From positions 1-33,987 of the forward strand of contig JAJEBE010000020.1 in assembly GCA_022822545.1 (NCBI GenBank): a stretch of DNA of 33,987 nt, read 5' to 3'. Below the pieces are notes generated by a model that did no database searches, was not told the DNA's origin, and saw only the letters and a list, made by a program, of their open reading frames with translations. A program made the translations under genes and the position numbers. This document shows positions 24,789-33,836 of this stretch, one piece after another; positions within the stretch are counted from its first letter, which is position 1; the number at the start of each line of letters is the position of its first letter. The DNA comes from Anaerolineae bacterium. GTDB taxonomy: Bacteria > Chloroflexota > Anaerolineae > Aggregatilineales > Phototrophicaceae.

Positions 24789-26122
24789 CGCACCAGCCGC
24801 CGGAAGGGTTCTTTAGTCAAGTCGCTGTCCAGCAATTGCTGCAAATCGCCGCTTTCCAGGCCGCCTTTGATGAGCGCGAAAACCTCGGCAGCGCATTGCG
24901 CCGTAAGCTCAATATCTTCCATAGTGTGCGCCAGGGTGGCTTTGAAGCTCATATTGCAATGAATGCCGCGGCGCGCCATCTCCTGGATGAAGATGGTGTT
25001 GGCCACAGCGCGCAAGCTCTCGTCGGGCAATTTCAGGTGAATCGCCGGATTCCAGAACATGCCGCCGCATGATCCCCCCAAACCAACATCGCTCAGCGCT
25101 TGATTGATGTGCTCGCTGAGCGCCCTTCCGAGCGCCTCGAAACGCTGGGCGGAATTGCGCCGTTCCAGTTCGCGTATAGTCGTCAGGCTCGCTGCCAGAC
25201 CCAGGTTGTCGCTCCAATACGAACTCGAGATGAACATGCGGCTGGCCGGTTCCATCACGGCCCGCGAACCGACCACCGCGCCCATCGGATAGCCGTTGGA
25301 CATGGCTTTCGCCAGCACGGTCATATCGGGCGTCACATCCAAATACTCTTGCACGCCGCCGATCCGCGGCCGAAAACCGCAGGAGACTTCGTCAAAGATG
25401 AGCACAGCGTCATGCGCCCGCGCCAGTTGTTGCACGCCTTCCAGATAACCCGGCGGCGGCAACTCCGAGCGTATCGGCTCCATCATGATCCCGGCGACCT
25501 CGCCTTCATGCGCGCGCAGCAAGTCGCGCAGCCCGGCCAAATCGCCCCAGACGAAGGGCAGGGCCGTGCCCGCCAATTCCGCCGGCACGCCGATCGGTTC
25601 GATACCGGCGAAGGGAAACTCGCCGCTTTCGGGATCAACCAGATAATTGGCCGATTGATACCAATCGTGCCAGCCGTGATAACCGCTGAAGAGGATCAGG
25701 CTGCGGCCAGTTGCGCCGCGGGCGATCCGCGCCGCCACCGCGTTCGCCTCGCCGCCGCCCTTGGTATAACGCGCCATCTCCGCGCTGGGTATGACCTCGT
25801 TGAGCAATTCAGCCAGCTCGATCTCCAGGGCGCTGTTGAGCGTGAAGATGCTGCCGCGGTCGATCTGCGCCTTCACCGCGCCGTCGACGGCATCGTCAGC
25901 GTGACCCAGGATGATGGCGCCGACCGCGTTTACCCAGTCAATGTATTCGTTTTCATCCACATCGATGAAGCGCGCGCCCTTGGCTCTTGCCGCGTAAATC
26001 GGGCTGGCGCCATGCGCGAACTGGCTCGAGCGCCGGCTTATCAGCTGCGTCCGCCCGGGGATGAGCGCCTCCGCCCGCCGGTAAAGTTCCAGGGATCGCG
26101 CCACGCGTGATTGGTCTGGCAT
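24785..26122 (-). CDS. class III PLP-dependent aminotransferase (second copy)
   Basis: 445 residues. Visible are ARAKGARFIDVDENEYIDWV, YTKGGGEANAVAARIARGAT, YHGWHDWYQS, VLIFDEVSCGFRPRIGG and LAKAMSNGYPMGAV with the PLP lysine. It belongs to the glutamate-1-semialdehyde aminomutase-like branch, as does the protein at 330-1622, but the two are clearly diverged. It is the first gene of the six-gene operon and overlaps the next gene by 4 bp. It probably removes or moves an amino group at the start of the pathway. A 326-bp leader with a palindrome lies upstream. Confidence 0.9.
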   Translation of the reverse strand: MPDQSRVARSLELYRRAEALIPGRTQLISRRSSQFAHGASPIYAARAKGARFIDVDENEYIDWVNAVGAIILGHADDAVDGAVKAQIDRGSIFTLNSALEIELAELLNEVIPSAEMARYTKGGGEANAVAARIARGATGRSLILFSGYHGWHDWYQSANYLVDPESGEFPFAGIEPIGVPAELAGTALPFVWGDLAGLRDLLRAHEGEVAGIMMEPIRSELPPPGYLEGVQQLARAHDAVLIFDEVSCGFRPRIGGVQEYLDVTPDMTVLAKAMSNGYPMGAVVGSRAVMEPASRMFISSSYWSDNLGLAASLTTIRELERRNSAQRFEALGRALSEHINQALSDVGLGGSCGGMFWNPAIHLKLPDESLRAVANTIFIQEMARRGIHCNMSFKATLAHTMEDIELTAQCAAEVFALIKGGLESGDLQQLLDSDLTKEPFRRLVR

Positions 26123-26447
26123 TTGAGTCTCCGATGCTTCATCTGCGCTTTGAATTGCGCCATCTTGCTCGCCGCGCTTGTCCTGCCCGGCGAAGGTCTC
26201 TTGCGGTCAGCCGCCAAGCGGATCATGACATCGTTGCGGATGCCAACATCGCTGGTATCGTTTCGCCAAACGCCAGGCAAAACCGCGCTAGGTGGCGACT
26301 GAATTCAAGCGCGCTAGGTCCGGTGGCAGACGCGGCGTCTGGAGGGCGACCGGGTATCAAGGACAATTGCCGCGGCTTTGTCGAAGACCGGCTGCTCAAC
26401 CAGTTCGTGGTTGGCGCAAGGGACCATCGCTTGCATCATATCCGGAC

Positions 26448-26459
26448 ACTCTATAGAGT
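26448..26459. promoter_or_regulatory. perfect 12-bp palindrome, candidate operator
   Basis: ACTCTATAGAGT is its own reverse complement and sits inside longer, imperfect GGAC…GTCC flanks. It lies 22 bp downstream (minus strand) of a TATAAT box, where a repressor would cover the transcription start of the aminotransferase operon. The regulator is not encoded next to it. Confidence 0.35.
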
Positions 26460-26481
26460 CCGAAAAGATTTGTTTGCGTAC

Positions 26482-26487
26482 ATTATA
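26482..26487 (-). promoter_or_regulatory. possible -10 element (TATAAT)
   Basis: A consensus TATAAT on the minus strand facing the aminotransferase gene. At 17-nt spacing the -35 reads TTTGCG, a poor match. A start here would give a leader of more than 300 nt. Confidence 0.3.
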
Positions 26488-26767
26488 TATTAGGCGAAGA
26501 TGGCCGCAAATCGCGTCTGCTGCATAGCGGAAAACGTCAAATTCTATGAGTTGATGACAAGCGGCGGACCGAGGCGTATATCCTCGGCCATAGTAGCCGT
26601 ACAACGTATTCTCCTCAAACGCCCTGCAAATGAGCGGCATAGCCAATCTGATACAGAATCGGTATAGGCCCAGGACCGTTTGCTGCGCGAAAGCCCCCTT
26701 CCGTGAAGCGAACGATGCGGAACCGGCGTGAAATTCTATGATTCTGCGGTCATTATCCCGTCTGTTT

Positions 26768-26786
26768 GCTTCTGGAACACGTTGCG
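26768..26786 (+). repeat. 19-bp direct repeat, left copy
   Basis: GCTTCTGGAACACGTTGCG, identical to 31548-31566 and in the same orientation. This copy lies 43 bp beyond the stop codon of the methylase 3' fragment. The two copies bracket the helicase/methylase module, as attachment-type or recombination repeats would. Flanking bases differ between the copies. Confidence 0.6.
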
Positions 26787-26828
26787 CGATGTCTCAATAC
26801 AAGCCGGGCATTACAAAATTGTCTGCCT

Positions 26829-27700
26829 CTACCGCGCCTCATGCGCCGCGCGCGCATCAGCCGGCGGCGGCTCCAGCGGACTGACCCAGCGCGACAGATC
26901 CGGCGCCTCCATCTCGCCCTGCTCTTCCTTGGGCGCCGGGACCAACATCGCCGGCAACTTCGCCATCGCATCATACATCTCCAAAATGACGCGCTTCGTC
27001 CGATACTCCCCGTGCGCGGCCTCGTCCTTGCGCTTGACGATCGGGAAGGTCTCCATGATGTAAGCGACATCATCGCGTTTGATGCCGTAGAGGTGGAAGT
27101 AGAGCGCGTCCAGCTCGCAACGCATGAGGAAGCGGCGCTCTTCATCCCAGACGAAAGGCGGTCCGTCATAGTCGAGGTCGCGGGCGAAGGGCTGGAGGTC
27201 CCAGGCGGTGTATGTCAGTTCGAGGACGCGCGGCCTGATGAAGTCGAGCAGGGCGGGGGTGTAGGTGTGGGGCGGGATGACTGGGAGTTGTTTCACTAAG
27301 TAAAAGTTCAGATTGACCCCTCCCATCTTCTGCCTTGCCATATAGTCGAAAGCTACGCAATCCAGATTTGCAACAAGTGGCGCGATTTGCTCAAATGCCG
27401 ATGACAATAGAAACAAGTTGTCGCCCACGGCGGTTATCGGCAAAGGCGTAAAGAGGAAGGTACGTTCATTTGTGACATTGGAAATTCGCCGGAAACCGAG
27501 TAAGCACAAGTGTATGTTGCTCTCCAGCCGCGCCTCGACTTCCCGCTCATCGACCCAGTAGCGCGGCAGGGGCAGGGCATTCGGATCGCGCAACTCGTCA
27601 AGCGTCATGTCGCGGGTCTTGCCGTTCGGCGTGTAGGTGGCCCAGCGGTGGGTGAATTGGTGCATCATCTTGGCTTCGTAGAGCGGCAGGTAGCGGTGAT
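26829..27700 (-). pseudogene. frame-separated C-terminus of the Eco57I-type methylase
   Basis: About 290 residues from [20 protein letters not shown] to the stop at 26829. The segment continues the methylase of 27598-31422: the [10 protein letters not shown] motif, the HLCLLGFRRISNVTNERTF target-recognition-side region, VFDYMARQK-like (CVAFDYMARQKMGG) and the C-terminal YIMETFPIVKRKDEAAHGEY are typical endings of this methylase class. It is in another frame because of the palindromic element at 27700-27750. The open frame reaches 27773 only through repeat-derived codons ([13 protein letters not shown]). There is no start codon or ribosome-binding site for separate translation, so I treat it as the lost 3' part of one gene. 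Confidence 0.75.
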
Positions 27701-30700
27701 GACCCCTCACCCCAAACCCCTCTCCCACAAGGGGAGAGGGGGCTTTTGTCGCTATCGTCCGAGGATGAGACAAAGGTGTTGCCTTCCAGCGTGAAGCCGC
27801 GGGATTCGAGGTCGGCGCGGGTGTGGAATTTGTCGGAGTCGGTGTTCATCATAAACATCAGCTGAAACTTGATGCCCCAGGGATTGATATCGGGTTCGCC
27901 TTCGCGAATTAGAATCGGCACTCGCTGATAGATGCTCTTGGTCAACTCGGCATCGAGCCGACTGCGGAAAATCGGTGTCGTCTTCGTATTCGGGTTCAGC
28001 AGGACAATGTCATTGCGAGTGAGTTCGAATCTTGCATTGCCAATGTCGGTCACATCATGAGCGAAAAATGCAAAATTCATGGTGTTCGAGTATTTCGCTG
28101 AGCCGTTTAACGTAAGAAGGCAGAATTTCATTCGACTGTCGACATCAGGGAATAGCCCTGATCGATTCTCAAAATCGTAAAGGCTACTCAGCGAATTCGT
28201 CTTAACGATGTGGTTGAAGAAGTGCTGATTGAAGGAATCAGTGGCGATTCCCGTCGGGACAATGATTGCCGCGTATCCGTTTGGATTGATCAGATTCAGA
28301 GTGGTTTCGCAGAACAAGGGCGCGGTGTTCAGACGCCCAAAACTTGTGTAAGGGTACCTTTCGCTGGCATGTACAAAATGCTTGACGCCATCGTTTCCCC
28401 TAACTGCATCTTTGTAGCTTCTGTACAGAAATGGGTCTTGGTCTGCTAGGTCCTTGATCATGCGTTTGCGAGCGGCCATGTTGCGCGCGTTAGCGATATC
28501 AGGGGCGCTAACAGCGAAAAACTCACGGTCGTCCAGTTGAATTTGCTCCCAAGGCGGATTGCCCAGCACGACATCAAAGCCGCCGTTCCAGCCAGCCGCT
28601 TCGTTCTCGGCTTCGTCCAGATTCTCCGGCGCCTGGAAGACATCGGGGAAAGCCACGTGCCAGTGGAAGAAGCCATAGCGGTCCGTCAGCGCGGCGACTT
28701 TCTGACGCAGGCCGTCAAATTGCGGCGAATGCGGCTCGGCTTCCAGGCGCCGGTAGAGCAGGTCGGTCAGGGGCAAGTCCATCCCCCCAATGCTTTGGGG
28801 GGACCGAGGGGGGTGGCGTTTCTCCCAGACGAAGGCGCTGCACCAGGCATCGGCCAGCAGGCGCGCTTTGATGTATTCCTCATCCTGCGCCAGCGCGGCG
28901 TAAAATTCTTCTTTGTCGCGCACATCGGCCAGGCTGTTATCGGGCGCGGAAGCCAGCAGGTTCATCGAATCGCTAAGGTAGCCATAATCCGCGGCCGGCG
29001 CCTGCTCCAAGCCCAGTTGCTTGACGCCCGCTTCCCGCTGTTTCAGTTCGCCGCGGTTTTGCTTGCGCAGGGCGCTGGCGGTCTTTTTGTCATCGCCCTC
29101 GATGGGTTTGAAAGCATCGTTGGGGATGCCCTCCGCCATCAACTTGGGCGTCGCGCCCAGCAGGCTGTTGCCCACCTGGATATGATGATCGAGGAAGGTC
29201 AGCGGCTTGCCGGGGTCGAGCGCTTCCAGCCACAAGCTGACCTTGCAGAGCTCGGCCGCCATCGGGTTGATGTCGACGCCGTAGATGCAGCGCCCGATGA
29301 TGTCGCGCTTGGCCGCTTGCAGCGCGGGCAGGGCCGGTTCTTCCTCGCCCGTTCGCAGGCTCGCCAGCCGTTTCGCCATGCGGTTCGCCGCCGCGATCAA
29401 GAAGTGCCCGCTGCCGCTGGCCGGATCGCAGATTTTCAGATTGAGGATGGCTTCTTCGCCTTGTTTCGCTGCTTCGTCCAGGACGGGATCGAGCGCGGAA
29501 TCGAGCAGGACCTTGATCAGCGATGAGGGCGTATAATAACTGCCGCTGGTCTTGCGCTCGTTGCCGCCGGCCGTCTCCAGGGCGAAGCCGCGCGCGTCCA
29601 CATTGATATGCGGATGCAACTCCAGCAGGCTCTCGTAGACGCTGCCCAGCTCTTCCGGCCCCAGATTCTTGTAATCGACATTGCGCCAGGCGCGCGCCTC
29701 GCGGTCGTCAATCAGCGATAGCGAGCGTACCGCGCTGAGCAACTGGCGATTGCTGATCTTGCAGTCGATAATATCGGCGGCGGCGCGGTCACTGAAGAGG
29801 AAGGAGCCCAGCGGCGCAATGCCCAAGGCGCTGCCATCAGCCTGCTTGTCTTCGCCCCCGAGCAAGCGCATCACCAGGCGCAGCGCCTCGAATAAGTCGC
29901 TGTGGCGCGTGCCGACGAAGCTCGCCGCCATTTTCCGCAGGTGTTGCGTCGAATAATACTCTCGGTAGCGCTCGCGGAAATCGCGCGGCACATACCCCTC
30001 TTCGCCGTCTTCCCCTTCGACGCGGCTAACGGTGTAGTATTCCTGGCCACATTCACGGCAGAAGGACAGCGGAAACAGGAGCTTGCGATCGGCGCCAAAG
30101 TAGCGCTGTCCGCTCAAAGTTATATGGCGTTCGGCCTCTGTTTCGAGGGTGGCGTAGGCGGTGTCGCCCGGACTGATAAACTGATGCAGTCGAAAGGCGA
30201 AAGGTTTAAGTGCGGTGGTCGGATCATCAAATTCGTAACCCGCCAACAGCCACTTCTGGATAATTGCTTCGCATGTGGCGGCGTCTACAGCGGTCAGCTC
30301 GCTCAAGGCCTCCGCTGCCGACTCGATGCTGCGGGGGGTTTGGCGCTGCAAGCGCGCGTCGACAGCGCGTAAGCCGAAAGTATTCTCGATCCAGATCGAG
30401 AGCGGATGCGCGATAAATGCCTCGTAATCCACTGGAACAGTTAGCGTATCCCCCGCAGCAACAGCGGCGGAGAGCGCTTCCGAATCCAGATCGCCCGGCG
30501 TTGCCCGCTGCAGCGTTTCACCTATGACGTGTTCCGGCAATATGGGCGCGCCAAAGACGTCGCTGCTGACTTGAGCGACTTGCTGTCGCTGTTTTTCGAA
30601 TGAGCCGCCACTCGCCATTGTCGCCGAGGTGCCGACGAACTGTATGGTCTGGCCGGCGACTTCCAGCCGCTCCCGCACGCGGCGCATCAAGAGCGCGACA

Positions 30701-31422
30701 TCAGCGCCCTGACGACCGCGGTAGGTATGGAGCTCATCCAGCACTACAAAGCGCAAGCCACGCGCGCGCTCGATCAGGCGGCGCTCAACCGGACGCGTCA
30801 TGATAAGCTCGAGCATGACGTAGTTCGTCAAGAGGATATCGGGCGGGTCGTTGATAATGCGCTCACGCTCTTCATCCGGGACTTGCCCTGTATAGCGTTC
30901 GAAGGTAACTGGCTGCTCTCCCTTGGCGGAGCCTTCTTTGAGAAACTTCCCGAGCTCTTCTTCCTGGCTGTTGACGAGCGCATTCATGGGATAGACCACA
31001 ATCGCCTGGATACCCTGTCCGCTGCCCCGGCGCAAGACGTGATCAACGATTGGCGCGATGTAGGCGAGGCTCTTGCCGGAACCGGTGCCGGTGGTCAGCA
31101 CATAATTGTGGCCACCCTGGGCCACTTCGATGGCGCGGCGCTGATGCCGGTGAAAGCGCAGCGTTCTTCCACCTTGGTCTTTGTCTTGCAGGAATATCGA
31201 GTCGCACATGGGGTGCAAGTAACCATCGTCGATGGCTTGCCGCACCGTGCCGCCACTTTCGAAACGTGGATTGAGCTGAATCAATGGATCGGGCCAAAAC
31301 GCGCCTTCCGACATCTGTTCTTCAACGTGGTTGCGGATTCGATCGTCCTGGATTTGGATGAAGCTTTGGGCATATTCGCTGTAAGCCGTGATGATCTTCT
31401 TTCTGATTGCAAAAACATCCAT
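27598..31422 (-). CDS. chimeric DEAD-type helicase / Eco57I-type adenine methylase
   Basis: 1274 residues from the ATG at 31422, which has AAGGA upstream; an earlier ATG at 31494 lacks one. The N-terminal helicase part has motif I TGTGSGKS (111-118), DELH (229-232), GTSAT (264-268) and a CRECGQEYY zinc-like site (455-463). From about residue 488 ([20 protein letters not shown]) it becomes an N6-adenine methylase: [20 protein letters not shown], motif [11 protein letters not shown] (665-674) and catalytic NPPW (955-958). The second helicase domain and the methylase N-terminus are both absent, so it looks like two neighbouring defence genes fused by an in-frame deletion. The last residues (after LEGNTFV) are repeat-derived and out of frame. 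Related pairs occur in DISARM-, Druantia- and BREX-like systems; I cannot assign one. Activity is doubtful. Confidence 0.75.
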   Translation of the reverse strand: MDVFAIRKKIITAYSEYAQSFIQIQDDRIRNHVEEQMSEGAFWPDPLIQLNPRFESGGTVRQAIDDGYLHPMCDSIFLQDKDQGGRTLRFHRHQRRAIEVAQGGHNYVLTTGTGSGKSLAYIAPIVDHVLRRGSGQGIQAIVVYPMNALVNSQEEELGKFLKEGSAKGEQPVTFERYTGQVPDEERERIINDPPDILLTNYVMLELIMTRPVERRLIERARGLRFVVLDELHTYRGRQGADVALLMRRVRERLEVAGQTIQFVGTSATMASGGSFEKQRQQVAQVSSDVFGAPILPEHVIGETLQRATPGDLDSEALSAAVAAGDTLTVPVDYEAFIAHPLSIWIENTFGLRAVDARLQRQTPRSIESAAEALSELTAVDAATCEAIIQKWLLAGYEFDDPTTALKPFAFRLHQFISPGDTAYATLETEAERHITLSGQRYFGADRKLLFPLSFCRECGQEYYTVSRVEGEDGEEGYVPRDFRERYREYYSTQHLRKMAASFVGTRHSDLFEALRLVMRLLGGEDKQADGSALGIAPLGSFLFSDRAAADIIDCKISNRQLLSAVRSLSLIDDREARAWRNVDYKNLGPEELGSVYESLLELHPHINVDARGFALETAGGNERKTSGSYYTPSSLIKVLLDSALDPVLDEAAKQGEEAILNLKICDPASGSGHFLIAAANRMAKRLASLRTGEEEPALPALQAAKRDIIGRCIYGVDINPMAAELCKVSLWLEALDPGKPLTFLDHHIQVGNSLLGATPKLMAEGIPNDAFKPIEGDDKKTASALRKQNRGELKQREAGVKQLGLEQAPAADYGYLSDSMNLLASAPDNSLADVRDKEEFYAALAQDEEYIKARLLADAWCSAFVWEKRHPPRSPQSIGGMDLPLTDLLYRRLEAEPHSPQFDGLRQKVAALTDRYGFFHWHVAFPDVFQAPENLDEAENEAAGWNGGFDVVLGNPPWEQIQLDDREFFAVSAPDIANARNMAARKRMIKDLADQDPFLYRSYKDAVRGNDGVKHFVHASERYPYTSFGRLNTAPLFCETTLNLINPNGYAAIIVPTGIATDSFNQHFFNHIVKTNSLSSLYDFENRSGLFPDVDSRMKFCLLTLNGSAKYSNTMNFAFFAHDVTDIGNARFELTRNDIVLLNPNTKTTPIFRSRLDAELTKSIYQRVPILIREGEPDINPWGIKFQLMFMMNTDSDKFHTRADLESRGFTLEGNTFVSSSDDSDKSPLSPCGRGVWGEGSSPLPAALRSQDDAPIHPPLGHLHAERQDPRHDA
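27700..27750. repeat. invasive palindromic repeat that breaks the methylase frame
   Basis: The core hairpin, 27717-27741, has perfect 10-bp arms CCCCTCTCCC and GGGAGAGGGG around ACAAG, with the common flank CCCTCACCCCAAA at 27704-27716. This GC-rich element is widespread as a dispersed repeat in many bacteria; its translation gives the familiar [13 protein letters not shown]. Here it sits within the coding sequence, between LEGNTFV and [10 protein letters not shown], and shifts the frame. Confidence 0.75.
28783..28815. repeat. second palindromic element inside the methylase, in frame
   Basis: CCCCCCAA-TGCT-TTGGGGGG (28783-28802) is a perfect 8-bp stem with a 4-base loop, followed by ACCGAGGGGGGTG. 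It encodes [10 protein letters not shown] in the methylase (about 871-880), a stretch foreign to the family region between FVWEK and [12 protein letters not shown]. It resembles palindromic elements that insert into genes without breaking them, such as those of Rickettsia. Confidence 0.6.
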
Positions 31423-31547
31423 ACTTTCATCCTTTGCCCTGCAAATGATTTCCTGAGCAATGCTCCTGGCGCGCAATCCACCAAATTGCTGCAAACCGCC
31501 ACGAGCCTAGCAACTTGAAATGTTCTACCGGAGAATCTACTGTCTCA

Positions 31548-31566
31548 GCTTCTGGAACACGTTGCG
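31548..31566 (+). repeat. 19-bp direct repeat, right copy
   Basis: Exact match to 26768-26786 in the same orientation. It lies 125 bp upstream of the helicase start codon. On the minus strand it would read RNVFQK in a short frame (LRNVFQKLRQ then stop), so it might also be a leftover gene end. Confidence 0.6.
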
Positions 31567-31675
31567 TAGCTCTTCAGATCTGTGTCAAAGATTCTGCATA
31601 CAGACCGTCCTTGACCGCTACTTAGGAAGATCTCTGATTGTCAGCGCAAATATAAATTACAGTGACTTTAAGGAT

Positions 31676-31735
31676 ATTGTATTCCCTGAAGAGTAACTAC
31701 CTTTATTCATGTACATCTGTATCAGGAAATACAAT
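31676..31735. repeat. 14-bp inverted repeat between the methylase module and the primase-like gene
   Basis: ATTGTATTCCCTGA (31676-31689) and TCAGGAAATACAAT (31722-31735) pair with one mismatch across a 32-nt spacer. The stretch is clearly richer in A and T than its surroundings. It could be a terminator-like structure after the primase-like gene, or the end of a mobile segment. No T-run marks it as a simple terminator. The rest of 31423-31746 holds only the right direct repeat. Confidence 0.45.
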
Positions 31736-31746
31736 TGCTTCATCAC

Positions 31747-33658
31747 TTACGTGAACTCGGTGGTCGAATTAGGCTCACTTTTGATAATCAGGTTCACCAG
31801 GTCATTGAAGCATGGGTTGGTCCAGATCTCTCCTGTGTCTGGATTGTAGATGCCGGTGTCGTTTTTACTTCGTAACCATGCTTGATTTGGCAGATTTTGA
31901 CTAGCTCCCAATAACGGAATTGCGGGTCCCAGCTGGCTTTATGCCAGTTGCCGGGCTTTTCCATATTGTCGGCTCGCTCGTTCCTGATTGCTGTTTCTGT
32001 TGAGAGCTGCGGTTTTGCTGGCGTTGGTTGGACTTCCGGTTGCTGGTCGGAAATGATCTCGTGTTCCGCTGGTGGCTGCAAGGTTGCTGTCACCTCGCCC
32101 TTGATTTCCATGGCAGCATCAAAGCGTTGCTTGCCATCGTCCGTTTCGACGCTCATGATCCTTGCTTTGTCTTTGCGTGCCTTGCTCAGGAGATCGCGTT
32201 TCGACGTCGCTTTTACCGTTTTGATATTAGGTGTGCGCTTGATACCAGCTCGGTCCAGCACATCTCCCACGCCAGTTGCGCTAATCCCAAGCAGTTTCGC
32301 CCACTGAGATCGGCTGCGGTTTTCGTTATCACTCTCGAAGATGGCGCGCGCCATACCAGCGGGGAGGTCACTCTTTTTTCGGATCTTCCAATTCGGCGGC
32401 AGTGGCGTGGCCTGCAGGTCCGCCAATTCCTTTTCGTGGTGGGCGATTATGCCTTCGCATTTGAGTACGAGCTGTTTATAACGCCGTTTCTGCGTCTCAT
32501 AGAGCGGTTCCAAGGCCTTTTCTAGCGCTTTTGCAGATTCTGACCCTAGCGGCGCTTCAGCGAACACCTCGAAGTCTATTACGGTATCGGTACTTTTTTG
32601 GAATTCCGCTTCGTACACACGGAATCGGATGCAGCTCAGTAGCCGATTGTGGATGATCATCGCCGTGGCGTGCCTCTTCAAAGTTGTTATAGATGGCGCG
32701 TTCCTTCAGTTCGCAGCCCAGTGGCCGCAAGGCATTGATAAACTCTTGCACACTGAAAGCCTCCTGCAAATTACCAGCGCTGCGCAGTCGCGTGGCAAAG
32801 TAGAAGAGTGCCGCGTAGGTCTTTGTGAAGTACTGGTTGAGCAGCCGCAGCCAGGAATCCGGCGGTTCGATAAACAAGAGGGGTGCGGTCGTCGCTTGAA
32901 GCTGACGCGGGGCCCTATTCAGGTCAGTATTGTCCGAGGGTAGGATCTGCGGCTGAGTGCCGAGCAGGGCGCGCCATGGGATTCCTAAAAACTCCGCCAT
33001 TTCTTTCGCGTTGAAGTCCTCCCCGCAACCGAAGCAGTGGCAGAATCCGTCCTTGTGCCAGTTGGCGCTGGGGCCGAGGTCCTCATGCTGCGGATTTGGG
33101 CAGCGAAAATGCATCTTGCTGAAGCCTTTGCGGTTGTAGCTTCTTACGCCTAATTTACTCCGGACGGCTTCCTTGACAGGGTCCCAGCGAGGGTCGTTGT
33201 CACCGGTCGAGACCGATATTTGGGGCGTCGGCTTGCGCTCTATACTCGGCAGAAAGGCAGGCAAGCCATCCAGAGCAGCGCGCGTCGCTGTCAGATCCGG
33301 GTGGTGATGGCACAACAGGTCATTGGCATCACCTTTGTCAGGTATGCCCGGGCCGGTGAACCTGCGATATTCTCCCTTGCCAGCCCAGAGCGATTCGTGA
33401 AGCAGCGTCGCCCACTTTGAGACGCCAAGCTCGCTCGCTGTATCATTGTCAGCGAAAAAGGTGAATCCCTTGACGCCCAGCTCATGCAGAATAGAAGCGA
33501 TGTCCGGCGGGATACTGGTAGCACTATATATGCCGATGACATTGCGAATACCCAGGGCGTACAGCGACCAGAATCTTGATGACAGTGCGGCCTAACCCTT
33601 CTGGGATAACTCAGTCATACCGCGTCTCTGCATTGATCCCGGTGATCCAGCCGATCAT
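31747..33658 (-). pseudogene. broken Toprim/CHC2 primase-like replication protein
   Basis: Minus-strand coding sequence in several frames. At the 5' end VIPEGLGRTVIKI (possible Toprim Glu) follows an in-frame TGA; after a frameshift comes LYALGIRNVIGIYSATS, then FADNDTASELG and KGDANDLL, the DxD and later acidic Toprim motifs. Next comes a CHC2-type zinc finger, with C-N4-H and CFGC (CPNPQHEDLGPS…CHCFGCGEDF), near 33100-33020. A second frameshift near 32650 leads to FRVYEAEFQKSTDTVIDFEV, a charged helical region and an HTH-like RSQWAKLLGISATGVGDVLD. A third, near 31865, is needed to read NDTGIYNPDTGEIWTNP to the stop at 31747. Toprim before zinc finger is the reverse of DnaG order. It is probably plasmid-, phage- or ICE-derived and dead. 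Confidence 0.6.
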
Positions 33659-33836
33659 CTTACTGATCGGCATGTTGACGACTGTTGCAGCGTTTATGAT
33701 GTTCGCCGGTAATGACGATACGCTCACCTGGGTTGCCGCGCTGCTTTGCATCGGCGCCTGTTGCTGTTCATCCTGGTGTCAGTATGGGCGACGAGGGTGT
33801 CGCGCTAGCAGCGACAGTTCGGCCGATGGACGCCGC
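33659..33836. other. region of conflicting short frames
   Basis: On the minus strand an ATG at 33751 opens a frame (MQSSAATQVSVSSLPANIIN…) that runs into the primase-like relic. On the plus strand an ATG at 33579 opens a frame with two hydrophobic segments (IQPIILLIGMLTTVAAFMMF and LTWVAALLCIGACCC) that stays open to the right edge, across a coding region of the other strand. Neither has a good ribosome-binding site. I cannot choose; at most one is real. Confidence 0.25.

Larger units (their letters stand above)
26123..26767. other. intergenic region upstream of the six-gene operon
   Basis: About 645 bp with no supported gene. Open frames on both strands lack a protein-like pattern or a ribosome-binding site. 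It contains the palindrome at 26448-26459 and a TATAAT on the minus strand at 26482-26487. AAATTCTATGA occurs twice, near 26539 and 26731. A decayed gene cannot be excluded. Confidence 0.4.

Noticed and set aside
25100..26110. Plus-strand open frame of 336 codons over the second aminotransferase
   Set aside because: Arg- and Pro-rich translation without domains; antisense to an enzyme with a full set of PLP motifs.
26314..26646. Minus-strand frame of 110 codons upstream of the aminotransferase
   Set aside because: No ribosome-binding site, no motif, composition unlike neighbouring genes, and it contains the operator-like palindrome and the -10 box.
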